Positions 23,122-30,130 of a stretch of 30,130 nt of DNA are shown in pieces. The position numbers and the translations under genes were made by a program. The stretch comes from Glaesserella sp041817755. Lineage in GTDB: Bacteria > Pseudomonadota > Gammaproteobacteria > Enterobacterales > Pasteurellaceae. The stretch spans positions 1-30,130 of the forward strand of contig NZ_JBGYBX010000021.1 of NCBI RefSeq assembly GCF_041817755.1. Reading direction: 5' to 3'. Within the stretch, counting starts at the first letter, position 1; every line of letters begins with the position of its first letter. The notes under the pieces were generated by a model. That model saw nothing but the letters and a program-made list of their open reading frames with translations. It was not told the origin of the DNA and made no database searches.

Positions 23122-23985
23122 CTAGGCGATTTTTCTTGCTAACATCGTTGCGAAACGCATTTTGATACGGTTGCCGTTTTCATCGGTTTTATGCAGTTCA
23201 CCAAGATCTTCGTTATATTTCACCAATTCCCACCCTTGATAATAATTTTTCAGTTCACCGGCTTTAAAAGTAAAGGAAAACGGCATCGGGCAAGGATAAT
23301 CTTCCGTGCTCATGGCGCTGACGATTAAGTTATAACCACCGACTTTGGTGTTTTTTTGCATATTATCAATGATAGCGGGAATCCGTTCGCGGTTTAGAAA
23401 CATCATCACGACAGTGGACACAATTAAATCGAATTCTCCGGCAAGATTGGCTTGATTAATGTCATATACGGCGGTTTGCATGTGCTCCAAGCCTTCTTTT
23501 TCAATCAGATAATTCAAAAATTGAATGCTTTCGGCGTTGTGATCCACGGCGGTCACATCAAATCCCAATAAATTCAGATAAAGCGCGTTGCGCCCGCGTC
23601 CGCAGCCCAAATCCAGCACCTTGCCCGACTGAATATGCTTGACGGCATTCAGCACCTCCGAATGAGTGGTTGTCAGATTATATTTTTTGGCGTAGTAATC
23701 TTCGGGGCGACAATAAAATGCAAGCCGGCATTCCAAATCGTCGGTTAACGCCGCCACTTTATGCCACACTTGCGGCGCAACGAACGGCGGTTGGCGGGCT
23801 TCGTCAAAGACCGTTTCGCTCACGATATCACCGTCTTCGTTCAATTCAACATAGTTAAGTGCGCCTTTTAGTACGGTTAACTTCGCCCACGTACCGACTT
23901 TGGTGTTATGTTTTTCCTGAAACATTTGCGGAAGGGAATCTTTTGTCCATACCGGCATTTGCTTATAGCAAATCAACTCTTGCAT
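23122..23985 (-). CDS. tehB: Tellurite-resistance SAM-dependent methyltransferase TehB (long form)
   Basis: TehB methylates tellurite with S-adenosylmethionine and gives tolerance to tellurite and some oxidants. The 287-residue protein has the two-domain layout of H. influenzae TehB: an N-terminal DUF1971-like cupin domain (about 1-90) and a C-terminal class I methyltransferase. Motif I DLGCGRGRN lies at 125-133, the acidic SAM-ribose residue at D148 (TAVDHN), and ...STVVMMFLNRERIP forms motif IV/V. E. coli TehB lacks the N-terminal domain. A GGAGAG ribosome site precedes the ATG. It stands alone, with no tehA next to it. The next gene on the same strand upstream ends at a terminator, so it likely has its own promoter. 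Confidence 0.95.
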   Translation of the reverse strand: MQELICYKQMPVWTKDSLPQMFQEKHNTKVGTWAKLTVLKGALNYVELNEDGDIVSETVFDEARQPPFVAPQVWHKVAALTDDLECRLAFYCRPEDYYAKKYNLTTTHSEVLNAVKHIQSGKVLDLGCGRGRNALYLNLLGFDVTAVDHNAESIQFLNYLIEKEGLEHMQTAVYDINQANLAGEFDLIVSTVVMMFLNRERIPAIIDNMQKNTKVGGYNLIVSAMSTEDYPCPMPFSFTFKAGELKNYYQGWELVKYNEDLGELHKTDENGNRIKMRFATMLARKIA

Positions 23986-24106
23986 AATCTCTCCTTTACG
24001 TTATTTCTCTTATTCCAAACGGTCGTCGCACTTTTTGCAAATTGTTAAGCGAAACAGACCGCTTGCACGGTGCGTTGATCTTATCCTTTTTTACTCCGGA
24101 GGCAAT

Positions 24107-24131
24107 AAAAAAACCGACTAAAATAGTCGGT
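24107..24131 (-). terminator. Terminator of the ychN-yciU-hpaC operon
   Basis: ACCGACTA (24113-24120) and TAGTCGGT (24124-24131) form an 8-bp stem with a 3-base loop. Reading the minus strand, the stem is followed by seven T residues. It lies 24 bases past the flavin reductase stop. Confidence 0.9.
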
Positions 24132-24154
24132 CTTTTCTATCTGTTTGATTGTTA

Positions 24155-24649
24155 TCAAATTTCGACACGCTTAAATTGCCGCCCGAAATACACCAAACTG
24201 TGATTCGGTGATGTTTGAATGTCCGCCAAACGCACGATAAAAACCGTATGGGTACCGACTTCGTGCGTATCCACAATATCCCCTTGCAAGGATGAAATGG
24301 CATGGCGCAACACCGGCTGCGCCGCATAGCCTTCATCCCAAATGTCCCAAGCAAAACGCTCCTCCATTGTACTCGGTAACATCGCAGCAAAATGTTTTGC
24401 CAACTCGTCCTGTTCATGATTCAGCACATTCACCGCCACTTTACCGTTTTGCTTGATAATATCGTGCAATTCGCTGCGTTGATTAATGCAAAACAGTAGC
24501 GTGGCGGGCGAATCGGTCACAGAGCAAACCGATGAAACGGTTATGCCGACTTTACCCGCCTCACCGGCACTGGTCACAATACTTACCGCCGCCGACAAAT
24601 GCGCCATCGCCTCACGAAACTGTTGTGAAAATTCGGAAATATCCGCCAT
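24155..24649 (-). CDS. hpaC: HpaC-like NAD(P)H:flavin reductase
   Basis: This is the small reductase component of two-component flavin monooxygenases, which supplies reduced FMN/FAD. The 164-residue sequence follows E. coli HpaC along its length: FREAMAHLSAAVSIVTS, SSVCSVTDSPATLLFCIN, VNVLNHEQDELAKHFA, MEERF and GTHTVFIVRL...LVYFGRQF, covering the flavin-binding split-barrel. No HpaB oxygenase or aromatic pathway gene is nearby, so the physiological partner is unknown; it may be a general flavin reductase. It follows yciU with 3 bases between stop and ATG, and the AAGGAG ribosome site lies inside the end of yciU. Third and last gene of the operon. Confidence 0.88.
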   Translation of the reverse strand: MADISEFSQQFREAMAHLSAAVSIVTSAGEAGKVGITVSSVCSVTDSPATLLFCINQRSELHDIIKQNGKVAVNVLNHEQDELAKHFAAMLPSTMEERFAWDIWDEGYAAQPVLRHAISSLQGDIVDTHEVGTHTVFIVRLADIQTSPNHSLVYFGRQFKRVEI

Positions 24650-24652
24650 GCG

Positions 24653-24967
24653 TTACTCCTTCCAAATCACATGATATTCACGGTTGTCGGCATCATGTGA
24701 AATTAAGAAACGGGCGAAAACGTCTTCGATTTCGTCTTGATCGTTATACAGACTGACCCAAACTTCGACAAATGCATCCGGATCAATTAACGTGCCGATT
24801 TCCTCCTCCCAATTCTCGCCGGTATCGACGACTTCTACACCGCCACGTTCTTCAAATTGAAGATTAAAAAGTAAAATATCGGCGGGATCCAAATTCTCCG
24901 GCGCCATCTCTAAGAAAATATCGTAGGCAATATCAATTGCTTCATCGGGAGTCAGTTTTGTTGTCAT
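24653..24967 (-). CDS. yciU: DUF440 protein, putative double-stranded DNA mimic (HI1450/YciU)
   Basis: A very acidic 104-residue protein closely resembling H. influenzae HI1450 and E. coli YciU (DUF440). Shared segments include AIDIAYDIFLEMA, NLDPADILLFNLQFEERGG, WEEEIGTLIDP and FLISHDADNREYHVIWK. HI1450 has been proposed to mimic the charge pattern of double-stranded DNA and to bind DNA-binding proteins; the exact role is unsettled. The frame is open to 25090, but those residues overlap ychN and are not family-like, so ATG 24967 is used. It lies 8 bases after ychN and 3 bases before hpaC, so the three genes form one operon. Confidence 0.93.
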   Translation of the reverse strand: MTTKLTPDEAIDIAYDIFLEMAPENLDPADILLFNLQFEERGGVEVVDTGENWEEEIGTLIDPDAFVEVWVSLYNDQDEIEDVFARFLISHDADNREYHVIWKE

Positions 24968-24975
24968 TTCTACAC

Positions 24976-25326
24976 CTAAAAGTTTAAGATTTTGTCGGCG
25001 TCTACCGTCCAATCGGCAAGCTCCGCAAGCGTACCGATTTCCACGCCCGCCGCAAGCGGTAAATCCGTTATGCCACGGGCATTGGTACAAGTTTTACACA
25101 ATTTCACCGACGCACCTTGCGCCGTTAAAATCTCCAACATCTGTTGGACGTGATAGCCTTCCGCCGGGTTTTGTTTTGCCAATCCCGCACTCACGGCATC
25201 CGACATTAAAAATAATTTCAATTGAACGTCATGCTGCTCTTGAAGTTGTAAGGCAAGACGTAATCCGCTGAAAAACGTTTCGTTGCCGTAAGGCGCGGCA
25301 TTGATGATAAACAGTAATTTTTGCAT
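24976..25326 (-). CDS. ychN: DsrE-family protein YchN
   Basis: A 116-residue DsrE/DsrF-like protein nearly identical in length to E. coli YchN (117). It is a compact alpha/beta sulfur-relay-like fold; E. coli YchN is a hexamer with putative active-site cysteines. Here KLCKTCTNARG places Cys at 77 and 80. The N-terminus QKLLFIINAAPYGNETFFSGLRLA is typical. Its biochemical role is not established, but relatives carry persulfide sulfur. A GGAGAG ribosome site precedes the ATG. It is the first gene of the ychN-yciU-hpaC operon and diverges from ligE across about 210 bases containing two facing uptake signals. Confidence 0.92.
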   Translation of the reverse strand: MQKLLFIINAAPYGNETFFSGLRLALQLQEQHDVQLKLFLMSDAVSAGLAKQNPAEGYHVQQMLEILTAQGASVKLCKTCTNARGITDLPLAAGVEIGTLAELADWTVDADKILNF

Positions 25327-25393
25327 AACGGCTCTCCATTAGACGCAAGCGGTCGGTTATTGTTACATTTTTGCAAAATTTTCCCTAAAACAG

Positions 25394-25402
25394 ACCGCTT
25401 GT
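25394..25402 (-). repeat. DNA uptake signal core, partner of an imperfect copy
   Basis: A perfect ACCGCTTGT faces a near-perfect GCAAGCGGTC at 25345-25354, with TTTTGCAAAATTTT between them. The pair lies between the divergent ychN and ligE genes. Confidence 0.75.
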
Positions 25403-25537
25403 CAACAACGAAACAAGTCGATTACCGATATTCAAGCGTTTTTTTCCGTTTTTCGATCACCGTCGAAAAACACGGTTTTCATTCGGATCTTTTTTGCGCA
25501 CTTGGCTATAGTCATTCCGATTTTTAACGGAGGTTCT

Positions 25538-26344
25538 ATGTGGCGCTTTTTTCTCTTCTTTTTTAGTTCAACGTTATGTGCTCAACCCTTTAACTTAATG
25601 TTATTGGAACAATACAAAGACCAAGAAGTGACCGGTTGGGTCATGAGCGAGAAACTGGACGGTGTACGCGGTTTTTGGGACGGTAAACAACTCATCAGCC
25701 GCCAAGGTTATCCGTTTTTACCGCCCGATTATTTTGTTCAAGGCTTTCCGCCCTTTGCGATTGACGGCGAGTTGTTCAGCGAGCGGGGGAAATTTGAGGA
25801 AATCTCTGCAACGGTGCGTTCCTCCTCGCCGAAAGGTTGGTATAAGCTGAAATTACATGTCTTTGATGTGCCGAATGCCGAGGGAAATTTATTTGATCGA
25901 TTAAAGGTTCTACAAGATTACCTTGCGAAGAATCCAACACCTTATATTGAGATTATTGAACAAATTCCCGTCAAGGATAAAGTGCATCTCAATCAATTTT
26001 TTGAGCAAATTCAACAGGTTGGCGGTGAGGGCGTCGTGGTGCGAAATCCGGATTCACCTTACATTCAAGGGCGTTCGGCTCAAATTTTAAAGCTGAAAAC
26101 CGTACTGGATGAAGAATGTACCGTGATTGCCCATCATAAAGGTAAAGGGAAATATGCCGACAAACTGGGCGCAGTGACTTGTGAAAATCATCGCGGGCGT
26201 TTTCGTATCGGTTCGGGCTTTTCCGATAAAGAACGGGATAATCCACCTGCCATCGGCACGTTAATCACCTATAAATATCGCGGTTTAACCCAAAGCGGCA
26301 AGCCTCGTTTTGCGACTTATTGGCGAATACGAACGGATCAATAA
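25538..26344 (+). CDS. ligE: Periplasmic ATP-dependent DNA ligase (LigE type)
   Basis: A minimal ATP-dependent DNA ligase of 268 residues, the length known for the Haemophilus enzyme. A signal peptide MWRFFLFFFSSTLCA followed by QPF predicts export to the periplasm. The adenylation motif SEKLDGVRG carries the catalytic K39, followed by FAIDGELF (motif III), GGEGVVVRNP (motif IV) and LKLKT (motif V), then a C-terminal OB domain. There is no zinc or BRCT domain. ATG 25538 is supported by CGGAGG 5 bases upstream; the open frame from 25502 would destroy the signal peptide. Such ligases occur in naturally competent bacteria and have been linked to incoming or extracellular DNA, which fits the uptake signals here. 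Confidence 0.93.
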   Translation: MWRFFLFFFSSTLCAQPFNLMLLEQYKDQEVTGWVMSEKLDGVRGFWDGKQLISRQGYPFLPPDYFVQGFPPFAIDGELFSERGKFEEISATVRSSSPKGWYKLKLHVFDVPNAEGNLFDRLKVLQDYLAKNPTPYIEIIEQIPVKDKVHLNQFFEQIQQVGGEGVVVRNPDSPYIQGRSAQILKLKTVLDEECTVIAHHKGKGKYADKLGAVTCENHRGRFRIGSGFSDKERDNPPAIGTLITYKYRGLTQSGKPRFATYWRIRTDQ

Positions 26345-26370
26345 AGGTTATTTTGTAAAATTTTTGCAAA

Positions 26371-26418
26371 TATAATTTGATTTAAATTATAGAAATGCTA
26401 ACAAAATTGATCTACAGT
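26371..26418 (+). promoter_or_regulatory. Candidate oadGAB promoter with FNR-like site
   Basis: TTGAT-TTAA-ATTAT (26377-26390) matches the FNR consensus TTGATnnnnATCAA at 8 of 10 positions. A -10-like TACAGT (26413-26418) lies at the distance expected if FNR bound around -41. A perfect TATAAT also occurs at 26371-26376, but without a good -35. Anaerobic induction of oxaloacetate decarboxylase would make sense; the site is only a candidate. Confidence 0.35.
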
Positions 26419-26449
26419 ACGAAAGGATTTCATCTTCGGAGAACTTTCT

Positions 26450-26719
26450 ATGACCAATACCGAACTGATTACGGAAGGCATTAATCTGATGTTTGTCGGA
26501 ATGGGATTTGTGATGTTATTCCTGTTCTTGCTGATCCTCGCCATTCAACTGATGTCGAGTCTGATTAATCGCTATTTTCCCGAACCGATGATTGAGACAA
26601 CGCCATCCCCCTCTCAATCCCCACCGATTCACTCTAACACACCAAATGATTTAGAACGCCTACGCCCCGTTATTGTGGCGGCTATCGCGCATCACCGCCG
26701 TACTCAAGGTCTTAAATAA
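26450..26719 (+). CDS. oadG: Oxaloacetate decarboxylase gamma chain
   Basis: OadG is the small membrane subunit that holds the alpha and beta subunits together in the Na+-pumping oxaloacetate decarboxylase, and it carries zinc. The 89-residue protein has one membrane helix (about residues 12-37), a Pro/Ser-rich linker (SPSQSPPIHSNTP) and an amphipathic C-terminal end ERLRPVIVAAIAHHRR, the usual contact with OadA. CGGAGA lies 6 bases before the ATG. It is the first gene of oadGAB; the gap to oadA is 12 bases. Confidence 0.95.
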   Translation: MTNTELITEGINLMFVGMGFVMLFLFLLILAIQLMSSLINRYFPEPMIETTPSPSQSPPIHSNTPNDLERLRPVIVAAIAHHRRTQGLK

Positions 26720-26731
26720 GAGGATTATAAA

Positions 26732-28558
26732 ATGACTATTCAACCGAAAAAAATTGCTATTACTGATGTGGTATTAAGAGATGCGCATCAATCTTTATTC
26801 GCAACCCGTTTACGTTTAGATGATATGTTGCCGATCGCCAAATCCTTAGATGAGATCGGATATTGGTCATTAGAAGCGTGGGGCGGAGCCACTTTTGATG
26901 CGTGTATCCGTTTTTTAGGAGAAGATCCTTGGGTGCGCTTACGTGAATTGAAAAAAGCGATGCCGAAAACCCCACTACAAATGCTACTGCGCGGACAAAA
27001 TTTATTAGGCTATCGCCATTATGCCGATGATGTGGTCGAACGCTTTGTCGATCGTTCCGTGGCAAACGGTATGAGTGTTTTCCGTGTATTCGATGCCATG
27101 AATGACCCTCGCAATATGAAATGCGCATTACAAGCGGTGCGTAAATACGGCGGACATGCGCAAGGGACGTTAAGTTATACCACCAGCCCCGTTCATACGA
27201 CACAAACGTGGCTGGATGTCACCGAGCAGTTACTTGAAATCGGCATTGATTCGTTAGTGATTAAAGATATGTCGGGTATTCTCACACCAATGGCAGCTTA
27301 TGATTTGGTCAAAGAAATTAAATCCCGTTATGATGTCGAATTACATTTGCACTGCCACTCCACCACCGGCATGGCGGAAATGGCATTACTCAAAGCGATT
27401 GAAGCAGGTGTGGACGGCGTAGATACCTCCATCTCCTCTATGAGCGGCACTTACGGGCACCCTGCAACGGAAGCGCTAGTCGCCACGTTACAACATACCC
27501 CTTATGACACCGGTTTGGATATTCCGCAATTAGAAAAAATTTCGGCTTACTTCCGTGAAGTACGTAAAAAATACCATGCCTTTGAAGGACAATTAAAAGG
27601 TGTAGATAGTCGCATTTTAGTCGCCCAAGTACCGGGTGGAATGCTCACCAACCTTGAAAGCCAGTTAAAACAGCAAAATGCATCGGATAAATTAGACTTG
27701 GTGTTAAAAGAGATCCCGGAAGTGCGTAAAGATCTCGGTTATATTCCGCTAGTCACCCCAACATCACAAATTGTCGGCACACAAGCAGTGATTAACGTAC
27801 TTATGGGCGAGCGTTATAAAAATATTGCGAAAGAAACAGCGGGTATCTTAAAAGGCGAATACGGACGCACACCTGCACCGGTCAATACCGAATTACAAGC
27901 CCGAGTGTTAGAAGGTAAAGCACCGATTACCGATCGCCCTGCGGATCATCTTGCGCCTGAAGTGGAAAAATTAACCACTGAAATTACCGCCCAAGCCAAA
28001 GAAAAAGGCATTACATTAGCTGAAAATAGTATTGATGATGTATTGATTGTTGCACTCTTCCAACAAGTCGGATGGAAATTCTTAGAAAATCGTGGCAATC
28101 CAGATGCTTTTGAGCCAGTTCCTACCAAAGAGAGTACCAAACCAATGGCACCAAAAGCAGAAAAACCGGTAGCACAAACGACGGGTTCCGCGGTTTACAC
28201 CGTTGAATTAGAAGGCAAAGCCTTTGTCGTGAAAGTCAGTGAAGGTGGTGACATCAGCAATATTGCGCCAATAGCCTCCCCTGCTCCAACTCAAGCTGTT
28301 GCCCCAGTTGCAAATTCTGCGCCACAAGCGACCGCTTGTGGTAACGGCGAGCCAGTCAATGCACCGATGGCAGGAAATATCATCAAAGTTGTAGTAAATG
28401 AAGGACAGCAAGTCGCTGAAGGTGATGTATTACTCATCCTTGAAGCGATGAAAATGGAAACCCAAATCTGTGCGGCAAAATCCGGAACAGTACAAGGCAT
28501 TAAAGTGAAAGCAGGTGATGTAGTCGGCGTGGGTGATACGCTGATGCAAATCGCCTAG
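26732..28558 (+). CDS. oadA: Oxaloacetate decarboxylase alpha chain (biotin-carrying)
   Basis: OadA transfers the carboxyl group of oxaloacetate to biotin, giving pyruvate; OadB then releases CO2 and pumps Na+. The 608-residue protein has a carboxyltransferase TIM barrel (about 1-310) with the metal-binding start RDAHQSLFATR and HCHSTTGMAE, a PYC_OADA association domain, a Pro/Ala linker (about 470-540), and a biotinyl domain ending EAMKMETQ with biotin on K574. It is complete. The gene follows oadG after 12 bases, with an AGAGG ribosome site. The linker codons contain a perfect uptake core within a 20-base palindrome (28322-28341). In facultative anaerobes the enzyme supports citrate or malate metabolism and Na+ gradients. 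Confidence 0.97.
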   Translation: MTIQPKKIAITDVVLRDAHQSLFATRLRLDDMLPIAKSLDEIGYWSLEAWGGATFDACIRFLGEDPWVRLRELKKAMPKTPLQMLLRGQNLLGYRHYADDVVERFVDRSVANGMSVFRVFDAMNDPRNMKCALQAVRKYGGHAQGTLSYTTSPVHTTQTWLDVTEQLLEIGIDSLVIKDMSGILTPMAAYDLVKEIKSRYDVELHLHCHSTTGMAEMALLKAIEAGVDGVDTSISSMSGTYGHPATEALVATLQHTPYDTGLDIPQLEKISAYFREVRKKYHAFEGQLKGVDSRILVAQVPGGMLTNLESQLKQQNASDKLDLVLKEIPEVRKDLGYIPLVTPTSQIVGTQAVINVLMGERYKNIAKETAGILKGEYGRTPAPVNTELQARVLEGKAPITDRPADHLAPEVEKLTTEITAQAKEKGITLAENSIDDVLIVALFQQVGWKFLENRGNPDAFEPVPTKESTKPMAPKAEKPVAQTTGSAVYTVELEGKAFVVKVSEGGDISNIAPIASPAPTQAVAPVANSAPQATACGNGEPVNAPMAGNIIKVVVNEGQQVAEGDVLLILEAMKMETQICAAKSGTVQGIKVKAGDVVGVGDTLMQIA

Positions 28559-28566
28559 GGGGAAAT

Positions 28567-29874
28567 ATGGAAAGTTTGTCAGCATTAATTCAAGGCATGG
28601 GGATCATGCACCTTGAGCTAGGGCAAGCCATTATGATTGCTATCAGTCTCTTGTTGCTATGGCTCGCCATCGCCCGACAATTTGAACCGCTGTTGCTGTT
28701 GCCTATTGGATTCGGGGGCTTGCTCTCGAATATCCCCGAAGCTGGTTTAGCCATGACGGCTCTTGATAACTTGCTTCATCACGGCACGACACAGCAACTT
28801 GCGATGGTCGCGGAAAAATTGGGTAGCCAAGTCGATCCAAACGCCATTAAGGAAGCATTAGGTTTAGCCCTGCCATCAGTTCGCCATGAGCTTGAAGTTC
28901 TTGCGGGAGATTTTGGGTACACATCTGGTGTGTTAGCCCAATTCTATCAAGTGGCAATTGGATCGGGTGTTGCGCCACTGGTGATCTTTATGGGGGTCGG
29001 TGCGATGACTGATTTTGGACCTTTACTTGCGAACCCGAAAACCTTGCTCCTTGGTGCAGCCGCTCAGTTTGGGATTTTTGCGACTGTACTGGGTGCTGTG
29101 GGATTAAACTGGCTTGGCATTATTGATTTCACTCTGCCACAAGCCGCAGCGATCGGTATTATCGGTGGTGCGGATGGTCCGACAGCCATTTACCTTGCGA
29201 GTAAACTGGCCCCTGAGTTATTAGGCGCAATTGCCGTTGCAGCTTATTCCTACATGGCGTTGGTACCATTAATCCAACCACCGATTATGCGCGCATTGAC
29301 GACTGAACAAGAGCGTAAAATCAAAATGGTACAGATGCGAAATGTCAGTACCCGTGAGAAAGTATTGTTCCCGATTGTGTTATTGGTTTTAGTCGCATTG
29401 CTATTACCGGATGCCGCTCCACTGTTGGGGATGTTCTGTTTTGGTAACCTCATGCGTGTCAGTGGCGTAGTTGAACGACTCAGCGATGTTTCTCAAAATG
29501 CCTTAATCAACACCGTCACCATTTTCCTTGGTTTATCCGTCGGTTCAAAATTAATCGCCGATAAATTCCTACAACCACAAACCTTAGGAATCTTAGCGCT
29601 AGGTATTATTGCCTTTGGTATTGGTACTGCAAGCGGTGTGATTATGGCGAAAATCATGAATCGCTTTAGCAGTAAAAATCCAATTAATCCACTGATAGGT
29701 TCTGCCGGCGTTTCTGCCGTACCGATGGCAGCTCGCGTATCCAACAAACTTGGACTTGAAGCCGACAAACAGAATTTCCTGTTAATGCACGCCATGGGGC
29801 CGAATGTAGCTGGAGTGATTGGTTCTGCGATTGCAGCCGGGGTAATGTTGAAATATATTGCATCAATACAATAA
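28567..29874 (+). CDS. oadB: Oxaloacetate decarboxylase beta chain (Na+ pump)
   Basis: OadB is the integral membrane subunit that decarboxylates carboxybiotin and moves Na+ out of the cell. The 435 residues show many hydrophobic helices. The conserved GGADGPTAIYLA segment places the essential aspartate at D203, as in the Klebsiella enzyme. The second conserved region NPLIGSAGVSAVPMAARVSNK and the end MGPNVAGVIGSAIAAGVMLK are intact. It starts 8 bases after oadA with GGGGGAA as ribosome site. A hairpin terminator lies about 25 bases after the stop, closing the oadGAB operon. No citrate lyase or citrate carrier genes are present in this window. Confidence 0.97.
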   Translation: MESLSALIQGMGIMHLELGQAIMIAISLLLLWLAIARQFEPLLLLPIGFGGLLSNIPEAGLAMTALDNLLHHGTTQQLAMVAEKLGSQVDPNAIKEALGLALPSVRHELEVLAGDFGYTSGVLAQFYQVAIGSGVAPLVIFMGVGAMTDFGPLLANPKTLLLGAAAQFGIFATVLGAVGLNWLGIIDFTLPQAAAIGIIGGADGPTAIYLASKLAPELLGAIAVAAYSYMALVPLIQPPIMRALTTEQERKIKMVQMRNVSTREKVLFPIVLLVLVALLLPDAAPLLGMFCFGNLMRVSGVVERLSDVSQNALINTVTIFLGLSVGSKLIADKFLQPQTLGILALGIIAFGIGTASGVIMAKIMNRFSSKNPINPLIGSAGVSAVPMAARVSNKLGLEADKQNFLLMHAMGPNVAGVIGSAIAAGVMLKYIASIQ

Positions 29875-29898
29875 TCTTTCTGATAAAAATACAGGTAG

Positions 29899-29947
29899 AA
29901 TAGTGGTTTTTAACTATATGAGTATAAGCTGAAACCACTATTTTATC
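29899..29947 (+). terminator. Terminator of oadGAB
   Basis: AATAGTGGTTT (29899-29909) pairs with AAACCACTATT (29932-29942), an 11-bp stem followed by TTTATCCTT. Confidence 0.8.
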
Positions 29948-30019
29948 CTTCTAAACTAGGTTATGTTTAATTTTTTACCATTCTCTTTTCCAACATTTGC
30001 AAAATTCCCCCGCAATCCG

Positions 30020-30028
30020 ACCGCTTGT
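30020..30028 (-). repeat. DNA uptake signal core
   Basis: A perfect ACCGCTTGT preceded by TTTGCAAAATT, in the space after the oadGAB terminator. Confidence 0.8.
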
Positions 30029-30080
30029 CAGCCTCATTCTTCTCTTCTTTTCTTCTTCTGTTTCATTACTTTCGCAAAAT

Positions 30081-30115
30081 AAAAAAAACCGCAAGCTATC
30101 TCTAACTTGCGGTTT
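30081..30115 (-). terminator. Terminator of a minus-strand gene beyond the right edge
   Basis: AAACCGCAAG (30086-30095) and CTTGCGGTTT (30106-30115) form a 10-bp stem. On the minus strand it is followed by a run of T residues (complement of 30081-30088), so it should end a gene that comes in from outside the window. Confidence 0.85.
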
Positions 30116-30130
30116 CTCTCGTATTAAAAC

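Noticed and set aside
24968..25090. 41-residue extension of the DUF440 protein
   Set aside because: It overlaps ychN in another frame, and the family starts at the MTTKL methionine.
1..30130. CRISPR arrays, tRNA or rRNA genes, transposases, integrases
   Set aside because: I saw no regularly spaced repeats, no tRNA-like cloverleaf and no transposase or integrase motifs, though tRNA detection by eye is limited.

Overview
The window looks like chromosomal DNA from a member of the Pasteurellaceae. The main evidence is the 9-base core ACAAGCGGT (or its complement ACCGCTTGT), often next to an AT-rich stretch containing TTTGCAAAA. This matches the DNA uptake signal of the Actinobacillus pleuropneumoniae / Mannheimia / Glaesserella branch rather than the Haemophilus influenzae type. 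The housekeeping genes (hisG with a His attenuator, purC with a PurR box, ccmEF, recB, rep, tehB, ligE, oadGAB) and a small protein resembling DUF5363 fit this family. I cannot name the species.

Layout. Positions 1-1210 (minus strand) hold the start of a histidine operon: promoter, a 14-codon leader peptide with five consecutive His codons, mutually exclusive hairpins, and hisG. Positions 1250-2610 (plus) hold purC and the zinc-ribbon gene yjdM. Positions 2700-5410 (minus) hold ccmE-ccmF (haem delivery for c-type cytochromes) and a small cysteine-containing protein. After an AT-rich gap of about 680 bases, positions 6092-15285 (plus) form one six-gene block: a COG4671-like glycosyltransferase, two GT4 glycosyltransferases, an MsbA-like ABC exporter, a 764-residue protein with two aminoglycoside-phosphotransferase-like kinase domains, and UDP-glucose 6-dehydrogenase. 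The block ends at a strong hairpin. It reads as a self-contained pathway that makes and exports a uronic-acid-containing glycolipid or glycan, and I know of no characterised system with this exact set. I found no perfect uptake-signal core in it.

Positions 15522-21254 carry divergent recB (minus) and rep (plus). Positions 21300-22980 are an AT-rich accessory island: a class II (colicin V-type) microcin precursor with a double-glycine leader under a near-consensus Fur box, its small membrane immunity-like protein, two further degraded toxin/immunity-like modules (one with a probable homopolymer frameshift), and the N-terminal stump of a CvaA-type membrane fusion protein. No peptidase-type ABC exporter is present here, so the microcin locus looks decayed, or dependent on export genes elsewhere, with immunity-like genes retained.

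Positions 23122-25326 (minus) hold tehB and a ychN-yciU-hpaC operon. Positions 25538-26344 (plus) hold a periplasmic ATP-dependent DNA ligase (LigE type). Positions 26450-29874 (plus) hold the Na+-pumping oxaloacetate decarboxylase operon oadGAB, closed by a terminator. A minus-oriented terminator at the right edge implies a minus-strand gene just outside the window.
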